The position numbers were made by a program, and so were the translations under genes. Below are positions 11,607 through 23,197 of a stretch of 64,000 nt of DNA, piece by piece. The stretch covers positions 1,364,001 to 1,428,000 of the forward strand of contig JADILM010000003.1 in assembly GCA_016617785.1 (NCBI GenBank), written 5' to 3'. The DNA is from Sporobolomyces roseus. Lineage: Eukaryota; Basidiomycota; Microbotryomycetes; Sporidiobolales; Sporidiobolaceae. Every line of letters begins with the position of its first letter. Within the stretch, counting starts at the first letter, position 1. The notes beneath the pieces were generated by a model. The model did not search any database. It was not told where the DNA came from and was given only the letters and a program-made list of their open reading frames with translations.

Positions 11607-12695
11607 ATGGTTCATTCCAAATGGGACCCCCGATACTCATCACGTTTTCAAACAATAGAGAAACATCCAGCTCCAATAGACCCGGAAGCGGATGATCTTG
11701 ATTTCCTCGGTTCGACACTTCCTACTCCCTCCACCACCACCACCTCCTCTACTACCTCTCGCAAGATCAGAAAGACTGCTCAATCCATTCAAACCCCCTC
11801 TGCTTCCCCGCGACATCAGCTAGCCCCCATCGACTCGACCTCTACTCACAGATTAGTCCAAGGAGAAGAACGAGAAAGATATAAACGGAAACGTCTTTCA
11901 CTCTCGTCTCGCACCGACCCAGAGCCCACTGTGTCCTCCCCACGACAGGCTCGGTTGAATCGACGATCACTCGGGAAGGAGAGAGCCCACGAAGAGGAGG
12001 AGGAGGAGAAGGAACCCGAGCGGAAATCTAGAAAAAGCGAGAAGGATGAAAGGATCCCTTATGATGATGGACGAATCTTTCGAAATGGGCAACTCGTCAA
12101 ACAAGTAGGAAATGGTAGTAAACGACGAATTGAGAATGAAGAGGAAGTGGAAGTCAAGAGGGAGGAGAGCTTGGAAGGTTCGGATTTCGATTGTTTGATC
12201 GTCAAAGATGAAAAGGAGGAGGGTTCGGAACGACGAAGTAGTACGGAGAATGGAGAAGAGGATGAAGAGGGAGAGGAGCGAGAAGAGTTTGCGTTAAAAC
12301 AGTTGGGATTGGAGGAACAACGTTTACTTCGACATTCACCTCTCGTCCTCCCGTCCCAACCCGCACCTGCTCAAGTTCTACCAACTCCCCAACTTCAACC
12401 TCGAACCCAGTCTCAATCCGATTCTCTCCCCTCCTTAGCGTCCTTCCTGACCTCTCTCGATCTCCCGCGACTATCTCGCCTAATCCCTCACTTCCATTCG
12501 ATCGGAGTCGAGACATCCGACGAACTTTTCGCACTCTCGAGTCAGACTGCGGTGGGGAAGAAGAGGAGAGAGAACGTGATGGGAATGGTTGAGGAGCTGG
12601 AGAGGGGATTGGGGAGGGAGTTCAAGAGGTTCGAGAGGGAGACTGTCGAGGGGGAATTAGAGGAGCGTAGGAAAGAGTGGGTCGTGTCGGAATGA
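11607..12695 (+). CDS. Hypothetical charged protein with C-terminal SAM-like helical region
   Basis: Single-exon frame of 362 residues from the ATG at 11607 (MVHSKWDP). The frame is open further 5' to 11490, but that stretch lies in the promoter shared with VAS1, so the inner ATG is preferred. Residues ~30-290 are low complexity, with Ser/Thr/Pro tracts, RKRRLSL-like basic patches and long Glu runs, suggesting a nuclear disordered protein. Near the C-terminus (around LASFLTSLDLPRLSRLIPHF and the following helix ending in MGMVEEL) the pattern of hydrophobic residues resembles a sterile-alpha-motif fold. A closing highly charged helix follows. No orthologue is recognised. It converges on KEX1, with 242 bp between stop codons. 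Confidence 0.6.
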   Translation: MVHSKWDPRYSSRFQTIEKHPAPIDPEADDLDFLGSTLPTPSTTTTSSTTSRKIRKTAQSIQTPSASPRHQLAPIDSTSTHRLVQGEERERYKRKRLSLSSRTDPEPTVSSPRQARLNRRSLGKERAHEEEEEEKEPERKSRKSEKDERIPYDDGRIFRNGQLVKQVGNGSKRRIENEEEVEVKREESLEGSDFDCLIVKDEKEEGSERRSSTENGEEDEEGEEREEFALKQLGLEEQRLLRHSPLVLPSQPAPAQVLPTPQLQPRTQSQSDSLPSLASFLTSLDLPRLSRLIPHFHSIGVETSDELFALSSQTAVGKKRRENVMGMVEELERGLGREFKRFERETVEGELEERRKEWVVSE

Positions 12696-12937
12696 GGGAA
12701 TGATAGAGTATCGAAGAGGGAGAGGGAGAATGAGAGGGAGATACCAGGTGGATTGCGAAAGAAGGGTCGGTTTCTCGTTCGGGAGTGCTTGTCAGTCTCT
12801 CGAGAGTCCTAGTTATCGAAGTACCATGTTGTTGTCATCCGAATACATCTTATCTATTCCATACCAAACGAGACATGAGAAAGGAAACGATGCGAAAATA
12901 CGACAAAAGTTTGAACCTCGAAACGAAACGACAAAAC

Positions 12938-15818
12938 CTATAGATCCCTCGATCGTCTCCCTCTCAATCCCTTCTCCTCATCCGTCATATTCCCACCTTC
13001 CTCATCTCCCCATTGATCGGCCTGTCTCCCCAAATCCCCCCAAGCATCCTCATCCAATTCCTCTTGCTCTTCCTCGTCCGTCTCATCTTCATCTCCCACG
13101 TCAAACACTTTAACAGTTTCCATCTGTTCCACCCCCGGAGCTCCCAGTTCCCTTCTTCCTCCTCCACGAGACTTGATCGAACCCTCATCTTCACCAACTG
13201 AAGAATATCCAGTTTCTTCCAAACGGATAGCTCTCCCCTTCCCTTTCATACTCCTCCATTTCGTTTGTCTCCTCTCTCTCCTCCATCTCAAACCCGCCCA
13301 ACCTAGTCCAGCAATCACCACTAATAACACGACGAGCGCAGCCGTTCTTCGAGGCCCATAATACCTCTCGTGGTTGATATCGAACCCGTCTTCGAGGATT
13401 TTCGAGCCCGTGATTGGATCGTCGAGGAGTGGGGAGGAGGAATCGAGTGGTGAAGAGAGGTTGAGGAGTGAGGAACCGTTTGGATGAGTGGAACCTAAGA
13501 CGGTCTCGGTTTCGTGTAAACCTACTCGAGAGGGAATTTGGGCAGAAGGACCAGCCGAGCCGAGTGTGTCGACAGACATGAAACGAACTAAAGTCATTCA
13601 CGAATAGGTCGAGTCAGTAATTGGAGGGAGAGAAAAGAGGATTGATCGAGTTCGTTAAAGAGATAAACTCACGGAGCATATCATGGGCAGCTAGAGGTTG
13701 ATCCATCGGTACCTGTTTCGCCAAACTCCTGGTCAGTACAAAGCGTAGCGCTCGACTGACATTGAAAGTCTGAACGAACCATGTGAGAACTATTCGTGAC
13801 TGAAACATAAGTTAGATTCCCACGAGTCGTCCATCTTCCCGCAGATTCTCCATCAACTGTCCAATCGAGAGGTTCGGATCCATTCTACGTATCACTCGAG
13901 ACCTCATTGGTATCGCGTTGTAGCAAGAGAGTGATGAAAGCTCAAGCGAAAACGTACGAATCCTTTCAGACCATCCCACTCCAATTCTTGAATCACTCTC
14001 TCGATTCCCAATCCAGCACACATGAGATCTTTATCTCCCGCGTACAGCAATATCGGAAGTGTCTGTAGCAGTTCAGGGAAGAGTTGAATGGAGGGAACTG
14101 ATTGAGGGGTCCAAAAATGAGATGCGACGGTATTATCGCATTGCGACCAAGGTCTTGTCGCATCTTCACCGTGCAAGGCAGAGATCACGTTCGGGTCCTG
14201 TGAATACAGTGGACTCGACGAAGGTCAGTCGAGAAAGGAGCTCGAGCTTCGAAGGTCCAGCTACTCACGCGAAGGTATTTCGTTACTTGAACTAGATCTG
14301 GAGGCCATTCTGTACCACAGGCATGGTATTCTGATGTATCATAGGAATTGAGACATAGTCCACTGCGGTTCGAAGAAGGTCAAAGATCAGCTCTCGACTC
14401 GCGAACGATCAGCTCTCGACTCGCGAACTGCTCTATGCTCGACTCAGACTCACTCCTTCATAGTAGCAGCGCTCATTACACCCAAGATCTCTTCACATTC
14501 GTTCACCAACACTGTTCCTTTCCCTCCGATCTTTGGTTGATTCAAATCTTTCAACTTTTCCTGACACCTCTCGACAGCTTTCGCAATATTCCTATAACCC
14601 GCACTACCCTTCCTCACAAACTTGTTCTCTACGAGATAATCGAGGTATGCGGGATATTGTTCTGTCGGCGAGATCCAACCGTTCCCGATGAGTAAGCCTT
14701 TGAGAGGAGTTGAAATCGAGGTTGAACGTTGAATGGCAGATGCGATGTAAGGGATGTATTGACCAGCGTACGATTCTCCAGCGAGATACGTGTCCATCGT
14801 GGCGTATTCGGGGAAGATTTGGTACAGGTTCGAGAGGAAATTGACGACTTGATCGGCTGAATCTCCTAGTTCTCGTACATTGTCGTTCTTCGTAACGTAA
14901 GAGAAACCAGTTCCAGCCGGTTGATCGACTGCAGTGATTGCAGTGTAAGCGATCTCGTCTTCTTCCCACGACAGAAGCTGCGAGCGAAAGAAGGGAAGTC
15001 GAAACTCACGAAACAAGACATTTGCGTATTCGTTCCAAGCTCCTTTCTCAACTTCTCTCACTGTCCCATCCTTGTTGATTCGATAAGGTCCAATCTCGAT
15101 CAACGAGCCATCGAAACCTGTGAACCGTGGGAAACCGAAGAATTAGCGAAGTCTTTCGAAACAATCCCTCGATAATCAGCTCACTACTGCATCCCTGTCC
15201 GAAGTGAAAAGTGTCAGCACGGATCAGTTCAAAGTAGATGCAGAGACAGCGAACTCACAGGACCTCCATTGAACCAAATCACTAATCTCTGTCTATTCGG
15301 AATATGCTTGTTCCTCGCGAGCAAGAAGTACAGGTGCGCATCCGAGTCGTCTACAGGTAGAGCTGAAGGTAGGTTCCCAGCGAACAAAGTCGTTCGAAGC
15401 TTGTCGAGTCCAGGGAGAGATTGAACCCATAAATCGGATGCTGAGGGGAGGACTGAAGTCTTTTGACGCTTTCTTGGAGTTCGAGGTGGGTCTTGTGAAG
15501 GTGTCGATGGCGATGGTGATATCCGAACCATTGAATGGAGTTAAAATGGGAGAGGTAGGAGGAGAAACACGTTTTTCGCGAGATGAAACTTTCGAACTTC
15601 CGCAACTCAGGAGTTTTCCATTTGAGACTCGTACAGTGACATATACGATCGATATGATATAGCTAGCAAGGAAGAGAAAACGAAGAATGAAACGTCCAAG
15701 TCGAAAATCGAACCAAAGGAAAAGGCGAAGAGACGGAGTCAGAGTGTAGGGTAAGGGATATGGAGACAGGAGTAGCAGCCTGAGTACGTTGATAACGATT
15801 AGAATCCGCTTACCGCAT
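12938..15818 (-). CDS. KEX1: Kex1-type serine carboxypeptidase (pheromone/toxin-processing, Golgi)
   Basis: Serine carboxypeptidase that trims C-terminal Lys/Arg after Kex2 cleavage in the late Golgi. Visible elements in order: oxyanion motif WFNGGP (near 15260), nucleophile elbow GESYAG (near 14770), Asp of AGDKDLMC (near 14030), and His of PLAAHDMLREF (near 13690). The last exon has one transmembrane segment (TAALVVLLVVIAGLGWAGL) and a cytosolic acidic tail rich in Asp/Glu, the Kex1 hallmark that separates it from vacuolar carboxypeptidase Y. The catalytic part starts in a frame whose first ATG (15531) lacks a signal peptide. Splicing 15503-ward through a 76-nt intron joins it to an upstream hydrophobic leader open back to an ATG at 15818 (needs a 34-nt mini-intron). 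The N-terminus is therefore tentative; the enzyme call is firm. Confidence 0.88.
14385..14428. repeat. Perfect 22-bp tandem duplication inside a KEX1 intron
   Basis: The unit GATCAGCTCTCGACTCGCGAAC occupies 14385-14406 and is repeated without change at 14407-14428. It lies in an intron of the KEX1 gene, a little downstream of the donor near 14454, so it lengthens the intron without touching coding sequence. Confidence 0.9.
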
Positions 15819-15950
15819 CGCTCGAAGGGAAAGGGGAGGAGGTTTCGTCGAACGAGGAGTTTTCGAAATCACGGCGGGCAAAGATAAGTCCAAATCTCGT
15901 CCAAACTGCATGTCGGAATCAATGTCCTAAACTATTCCGCGGATAAGGGC

Positions 15951-15978
15951 GCGGACATTGAGTCCGATACATGTCCGC
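15951..15978. promoter_or_regulatory. Inverted repeat GCGGACAT-N12-ATGTCCGC upstream of KEX1
   Basis: Perfect 8-bp arms at 15951-15958 and 15971-15978, separated by 12 nt. They sit in the intergenic stretch 5' of KEX1 and 3' of the neighbouring membrane-protein gene. Related TCCG/GGACAT half motifs recur within 60 bp. This could bind a dimeric transcription factor or form part of a terminator; the function is unknown. Confidence 0.4.
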
Positions 15979-16079
15979 TGGATTACGTTTGATTATGCTT
16001 GATTAGACTTGCCTAATTGACGGATTTTGGAAGAGTAATGGACTTTGATTCCAAAGCTATTCCAATTGCAGCTGCGGAC

Positions 16080-19000
16080 TTATTTTTGCTCGCCGTGAAT
16101 CTTCGTTGTTTCCTGAATCTGAACGTTCTCATCGTTGACACTCGTCGAGCTAGCGTTCCTCTGATGTCTCGAGCGAAGTTTTGACCTCGAAGTGACGTTT
16201 GAAGGTGTACGGGAAGTCGAAGAGGAGGCAGTGGGAGTCTGTCTGTTTTCCGAATCTCGACGATCTCTCAAAGTCCTCCTCGATTTGGGTGTAGGGGTAC
16301 CAGACTTTCGATCTTCGTCGACCTCCTTAACCATCGTTGGGATAGGAGGGAGAGGGATGTTTGGGCGGGTCGAGGGATGGGTGACGGACTCCTCTGCTTT
16401 TCGTGCTGCAGTGTAACGAGTCGTCTTCTGTTGTTCTGTGTCACTCTCCGATAGTGAGGTGGAGAGATTCAAGTCTCGCTCACCGAGAAGTGAGAGCGGA
16501 CGATGACCGGGTCGAAGAGGTGGAGTGGGAAGAGGTCGACGAGGGAGAGAGGGTTGGGCTGAAAGTTGAACGTCGCAAGGAGATTGATCATTCGTCGGAA
16601 GAGCTTGAGCATGCCAAGCTATATAAAGCTCGATTCGTCAGTAGCCGTGGTTCGAGAGAGAAGGGAAGAATGATGAAAGCTCACAACCGGAATTGAGCAA
16701 ATTCCGGAATCCCTCAGACGTGATCGAAGACTGATTCGCATCTCCGAGCGCCCTTGCTGAATCTAGCGACCTGGACCTCTCATGCAATTCTTCTTGCTTT
16801 GGTCGAGAGACGAGACGAGGGGATTCGAAGGAGGTCGAAATGTCGGAGTTTCGAGAGACTGGTCGAACGGTAGCGCAGTGGAAAGTGCTGGTGTGAACGT
16901 CATCGTCGTCGTCAATTGCTGGCTGAGGTGAGGGACGACGGGAGATGGAGAGAGGGAGAATCGGAGAGAAAGGGATAGTGCTATCGTTCGCGGGAATTGA
17001 ATCGTCGAGGACTTCGGTCGAATCCACTGCTTCCCATTCGAACGAGATATCGAGTCTCGTCATGCTTGATCCACTACGTTCGTGATGAATCGTCGTTCTC
17101 GTCTGTTCAGCACATTCTCCGATGCCGGCGTCCATCTCTTGATCCGCTGTCTTTTCATCCTCCGATACCGGTTCCCCTTTCGCAACTTCCTCCTCAACCG
17201 CGATCCAGACCTCGTCCTCTGCCGGCTCGTAGCCTCCATGCGACCTCTCCATATCATGACCAAGAGGGAAACCAGGGAAAGATCGACTTCGCAACTTTCG
17301 GGAACCTCGAGCGAATTTGGTCGAAGGCGAAGCGAGCGGATCAGCTGAACGAGGAGGGGTAGGAATCGGATCTGAGCGAGGGTCGATGTGGAGATGACTG
17401 AGTCGAAGAGATGGTACGAGCTGAGGGAGGACTTGTGCTGAAAGGTAATCGATCGAAATAGGACGAGTGCTTTCCTCTGGGTAAGTCTGTGTTGCTGGAG
17501 TAGTAGGGAAGGTGGAAGAGGAAGGAGACAAGTTGATCTCGTGAGTACTGAACTCGAAGTCGCGGACGGGCGATGGTGGCGAGGGAGACGGAGCGGGAGA
17601 AGGAAGAGGAGATGGCGAGGGCGTTCGTTTCTTGTGAGGAAGATCGATGAGGGAATGCTGGTCGGTCGCTAGGGTGCCTTCACGTTCAGACGTCGAAAGT
17701 TTCCTTCGAGATGCGAGGAGCTGCATTGCGATTGCTTTGTCGAAATCGTTCACCGGTGTCGACGAGACTCGAGAGTGTTCGAATCCTCCGACCGTCTTGC
17801 GAGAAGTCGTCGAATTCGCTCGAGACCGTGGACGTTGCAGATCACCCATCGTGTTGCAGGAGAGCTTGGAGAGCTTGAGACTGCGTAGTCGAGCGTGACC
17901 TTGCGAAGTCGCAGATTTGACGAAACCTGAGGTTGAGGCGATTGCTTCAGAAGACTTGAGTAGCTGAAGTTTCGGATGAGCTGAAAGAACCGATAGAGCT
18001 CGACCTGCGGAGAAACGGTCAGCGACCAATAAAAAGGTTGGAGAGAACGATTTGAAACTAACCCATTCTCCCTCGGTGATTACTCGAGATGTCTCTTCCA
18101 TCGATCGGAATACCGGGTACAGAGCTCTTCCACGTCTCGATCGTCGACGCTCGACTCGCTGAACGATCTCTCGATTCGTCTGTCGTGACCACTTCGATCT
18201 CGCTGATGTTCGAAGTCGAACGGCGATGCCAGAACCCTTCGCTCGTCCAGCATTGACAAGCGAGGACGATTGGAGGTTGGCATACGCCAATGGCGAGGAG
18301 GATTGATGCGATGAGAGGAACGGAAGAAGTCGAATTGGCGATACGAAGGCAGACGAGCGGTGAGACGAGGGCCTGCGAGACGAGGGAGAAGGGTCAGCGT
18401 ATTCGACAGTACTTGAGCGTAAGATGCGATACTCACATATCCTAGCAGTGAAGAAGCGAGATGACCTCCGAGACGAATCATTGCACCTCGAGTCTCTCGA
18501 TCCGATAGCTCAACTTTCGGTGAGTGGCCGGTTCCAGGTGGATCTTGATCCCTCCAAGCTTCTTGGATGATAGCTTGCCGAACCGCCGAACCTCCAACGA
18601 ATCCTCCTCCTGCGAGATAGGTTGAAGCCCGAGAAGCGACAGATTCACTTATCGAGTGTCGAGTACGATCTTCTGGTACTTCCTCCTCGGTCTCGTTCAA
18701 TCGTTTCCTTGTCGATTCGGAGAAGTTCGATGCGGGAGTCGTCACGGCGGATCGGTCGAGCAGTCCATGAGCAGATCCAGGAGTAGGAGAGCGAAAGTCT
18801 CTTTGATGTCGAAAGTCATCGAATTCCTCGACTTGATCTTGCTGTTCATACGAAGGACGAGTTGGACCGTAGCTGACGGCGGAACGAGTGTCGGAAGTGT
18901 AAGGAATTAAGTCGCGCTGGTGTCGTGGTGGACCGTTACTTGATCGTCCGATACTGCCGACGAAATTGGCTGAGAGACCCGAGAAGTTTGGATGGAAGGT

Positions 19001-20006
19001 AAGAGAGTATCGATTGTAAGGCATGTCGTACTCGCTGCTGATTCGAATCGCTTTCTCTTGCTCACGAGCCCAGGGAGAGAACGCTTGTTCTCGTTTCGTT
19101 ATCGATCGAACTCGGAGAATGGCGATGAGGAGGCGAGTGAAACAGAAGGTGACTACTCGAAAGTGTGGTCAGTCTCGGAATGTAATAGGTAGGCGTGCAG
19201 ACTTACCAACAGCTGTCACTGTCGAAAGCCAGACGATCAATCCAATCCAAACATTTTCTCCATCGACCGTTCCGAGACTAGCAAGACCAGCGCCGAGACT
19301 ATACAGGACGAGTGCTGGACCCCAGACAATACTATGAAGCGCGAAAAAGCAATCAGCTACTGTGCGCCGAAATCGCTCAAACGAGGAACGAGTCTTGCCA
19401 ATCTGCGAAACCTAAAGAAATAGCTCGACCTATTTGACCGACTCATCAGCGTCATCTCTTGCAGTGTGGAGTAGATCAGCTCACCTTGTACGACGTTCAC
19501 GTAAGAGAGAACCGCAACGATTAGAAGCAAAGTCGGTCTCGCTGTCGCTGCGAGAACTACTCGACTATCGCTCAACCTCGAGTAACCCAACTCCGAGTTC
19601 GAGCTGACAGCACATGCTACTTCCCAGATCAAGATACATGTAGCGACTGCAACACCAAGTCCAAAATTCGGAATCAGTGATTTACCCTGAAAGTTCCGAA
19701 GAAATTTAGACTTGACGTACAAACGTCCGTCAATGCTAGGTAAGCAGTGAATCGTTGTGCACTCTTCAATCTTGGTCGTTTGTCGTCGTTCGAGGCAGGA
19801 GGTGGACCAATGACGTTTTGGCGAGGGTTCAGAGGATGATCGGGAAGTAGCGGTAAAAGAGTTCGAAGGGTTGTATAGGTCGAGCAGAGGAAGCTAGCGA
19901 GCATGCGTGGGTATTCGACGCCAAGTGGATTGCTGAGGAGATGAAGAGGGAGAACTCACGAGATCAAGGCGAACGCGAGAGTGACATAGAGCAGAGTTGA
20001 ATCCAT
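16080..20006 (-). CDS. Large membrane-anchored protein with long disordered cytosolic tail, unknown family
   Basis: The gene starts with MDSTLLYVTLAFALI at 20006 and runs through at least seven exons, about 1,000 residues. The first ~220 residues contain several hydrophobic segments (YVTLAFALI, ATCILIWEVACAV, TLLLIVAVLSYVNVV, IVWGPALVLYSLGAGL, IGLIVWLSTVTAVG), split by introns of 50-80 nt. The remainder is Ser/Pro/Arg-rich, with stretches of clustered SxxR and SP sites and no catalytic motif, the pattern of a phosphorylated, disordered cytosolic tail. The last splice (about 16685 to 16619) joins two tail exons in phase. A multi-span receptor- or scaffold-like membrane protein fits, but I do not recognise a family. 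The exact number of membrane spans is uncertain because they were assembled by hand across introns. Confidence 0.55.
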
Positions 20007-20441
20007 TTGCACCTTCTACTATCACCTCTGACTGACTGTTGGAGAGCTTACTGCTTCTTGTTCGTGATCGGCGTTGATGTTGAATGAAGGCGAAGGTGAA
20101 GAGACCGAGGGGAGAGGAAGAGAGAAGCGAGAGTGAAGAGGGAGGTTGCGAAAGAAGTCGAAGAGTTGAAAAGAGCTTGAGGTCTATTCAATCAGTAGGG
20201 ACGAAGTGAAGTTGTCAAGTCAGGAAAAGGAGAGACGCAAAGTCTTCCTCAAGAAGTAAACAAGGCCTCAGCGGGCGACAAAGAGGTCCGTCCTTTTTTC
20301 GTGAAGAAAGAAGGAAACGCGCTTTCGAGCGAACGTGTCGAGGATTCGAAGAGGTTGCAGGAAGATAACGACAATCGACAAAGAAGAGGTATAGTAAAGC
20401 AAGAGGTATCGAGTTAAAAAGAGGAGAAAAAGGGTCTTGTG

Positions 20442-22913
20442 TTATCGACCATCACTACTGCCCGGTCTCGAAGAACTTTGAGAACTGAATGATGGCGACG
20501 GTACATACGGTACGACTTGCTGTAGAGCGTGTATGTGAGGAGGTAGACCTGAAAGGAATTGTTGCCAAGCGGGAGTTTGGAATTGTGTTAGACGAAGAAG
20601 AAATGAAGTCGGATTCGGATTCGCTTTCGGATTCGGATTCGAGCGACGATCATGTTGTTGAGGTTGAGGAGGAGGAGGATTCTGATATTGTGGGACATGA
20701 GAGGTAGGATTCTGACGTTGTGGTACTTGAGGAGAAGAGGAGGAAGTAGTTGGGGACGGTCGAGGTTGCTGAGGTTGAGTGGAATGAGGTTGAGCGACTG
20801 CAGAGGTAGCTGCTTGTTGCGTTCGAGCATCGAAAGATGATGGACGAGACGATGAAGATGAAGTAGAAGGAGCCTCGTAATGAGTCCATAAGCGACCTGT
20901 GCTATCCCTCTTCGGTTGTGACTGCACTTGCGGTTGGGGTGGAGAATTAGGTGGAGCTAGAGGACGAGTGGGCGCGTCTCGAGAAGTGGGAGCGGATGTC
21001 GAGGGAACTTGAGTCGAAGTTGAGATCGGGGTGGTCGAGGTTCCAGAGTTCTGACGAGAGCGATTACTGGCGTTCCGAGCGATCTCGCGTGCTTGTTCGA
21101 GAGTTACCGATTGTCGACCTGGAGGAGGGAAAGAGATGTTCCGAGCTGGAGTTGGTCGAGGTTGATTCGTCGATGATGCACCCATGGAAGAGCTGAGTGC
21201 TGGAATGGGGAGTCGTGGAGCAATCGGTCTCGGCGGAGAATGCTGCTGTGCTGGTCTTGCTCCTCCTCCTCCTCCATTGGAGGGTGGATGAGCCATCGAG
21301 GACGACGAGGAAGAGTGATGACGGTTCATCGAAGACGACGACTGTGAAGGAGCAATCGCGTTTCCGGATGCTCGGCGATTCCTGAGAGCTTCAATTGATC
21401 GTGCCTGCGAATCGTCTCGTTCATTCGCCGCGGGAGGATCGGGGAAGGTGCAGAGGTGAAAGCGACCTCGAGAAACGCATTGTCCACAAGGATCATTTCC
21501 ATCGCAAGCGAGAGTTTCATTCGCGCACTGTTGAAAGGGCAGAGATCGAGTCAGTGAAGCAGAGAGCAGAAAGGGAGGAGAAACGCACTTTGTTGCAGAT
21601 CTTGACGTAACCTGGAGGAGGCGAAGGAGAATGTCGAGGTCGAGATGGAGCTTGCGAAGTCGAGACTTGTTGAGGCTGAGAGCCAGTTCGATTCGTTGAT
21701 TGGGTCCTGACACTCGCTGGAGAATGCTGACGTGAAGTCCCTGGACTACTCAACGGTACCCTCCCGGTGCTCGCAACATAAGTGAGGCATTGGAGTCGAC
21801 GTTGTTTCTCCTCGAGTGATGGCCCACCCTGTTGATCCTCATTCAACGCCATCATTTCCAGAGTACCTAAGAATGCTCCCGCTTCTGTCGCTCCACATTG
21901 CTCGACCCACCGAGGGTACACTCCTTTGATCATCCTGAGGCTAGTCTCCGGATTGGCGTATTGATGACGAGTCGAGAGGTAGACTTCGACAAGATAGCGA
22001 GGGAAAGGTTTCGACATTCCTGGGACTTGGTAGAGTTTCGCTGTTGGAGCCGGGGCGACGGAAGAGGCAGCGTGTGGAAGAGGGGCGGGATTCTGAGGTG
22101 GGACTGATACTGGCGCTGTCTCTCGAGATGCGGGAGGTTCTTCGTCGTCGTCGCTGAGGGTGATGATCTCAGGTTTGATGTCTCGAGGCTCTTCGGAGGC
22201 GAACGCGGTAGTCGGAGCGGTAGAGGGAACAGGAGGGACAGAGGTCGAAGAGGTCGAGGGAGTCGAGAAGCGTTTCGCAGCTTCGGGTAAGGAGGAATTG
22301 TCGACTTCGACGGGAATGAGGGGAGAGTGAGGGTTAGCTTCGGTACGATGTCTGTTGAGCATGCCAGCGATCGTCTTCTTGCAGTAGAGGAACTGTCGAG
22401 GATTGCTTGAATTCCGACTGTGAGTTATTACTTGAGAGGTCAGCGTTGTCTGAGGTGATGCTGTTCCCACATTTATACTCACAGAGTATTCCTAATTCCT
22501 TCCATCGCTTGCTTTCCAGCAGATCCAAACACGAGCTGAACTTCTTGGGTTGCGAGTTCCTTGTCCGTTTCTGCGAGGATCTCAATCTCCTGATTCGCCC
22601 ACAAGTCGAGCTCATCTTCCCATTTCTGTGTGACAGGTAATGCTCCTACGCTGTAAACACGTTGACGATATCTCTTTGAAGGTGGAGGAGGTTCGGAAGC
22701 AATTGAAGGAAGAGGAGGTAACTGAGAGGGTTCAATTTGAGTTCGTTTCGAAGGGATGAGCTTGAGTAGAGGGTCCTTCTGCATTGATTCGCGTATTCCT
22801 CCAGTCGATCCAGGTTGAAATCGAGGAGGAGGAAGAGTCGAAGTTGCGATATTTGATGAAGATGAATTGACTGGATTTGGAATGTAGATAGGTCCAGGCG
22901 ACCTATCCGACAT
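20442..22913 (-). CDS. Zn2Cys6 binuclear-cluster protein, putative transcription factor
   Basis: Three exons from ATG 22913. An intron at about 21575-21515 separates the first two cysteines (ICNK) from the rest (CANETLACDGNDPCGQC and further). Across the splice the spacing is C-x2-C-x6-C-x5-C-x2-C-x8-C, the fungal GAL4-type zinc cluster, although the usual basic residues between the second and third Cys are replaced by neutral ones. Unusually the cluster sits in the middle of the protein (about residue 440). Before it is a globular segment (GMSKPFPRYLVEVYL ... RRLQCLTYV) and after it a very long Ser/Pro/Gln-rich tail. A DNA-binding regulatory role is inference from the cluster; the weak basic region makes RNA- or protein-binding possible. 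It is divergent from the next gene, with 284 bp between starts. Confidence 0.7.
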
Positions 22914-23197
22914 CGACCTGAGCCTATCTTGTAGCCTGTAGAGAGTGTTTCGACGTCGTCGAGTGAGATGGGAGGAAAGAAAAGATACCCGAAACTGTCT
23001 CCTCCTCTTCTCCTTCTTTTCCCTTCACACCAGCTTGCTCTTTTGCAGTTCTATTAGCACCATAAGCAACAACAGCAACTCGACTATCCCCCTGCAATAC
23101 TCCGATCCAATAGAGCTCTTTCACAATCTACATCTCCTCTGACCTCATTCACATTTCACCTTCAACTTTCCCATCCAACTCAGTGATCTCTTCAAAC

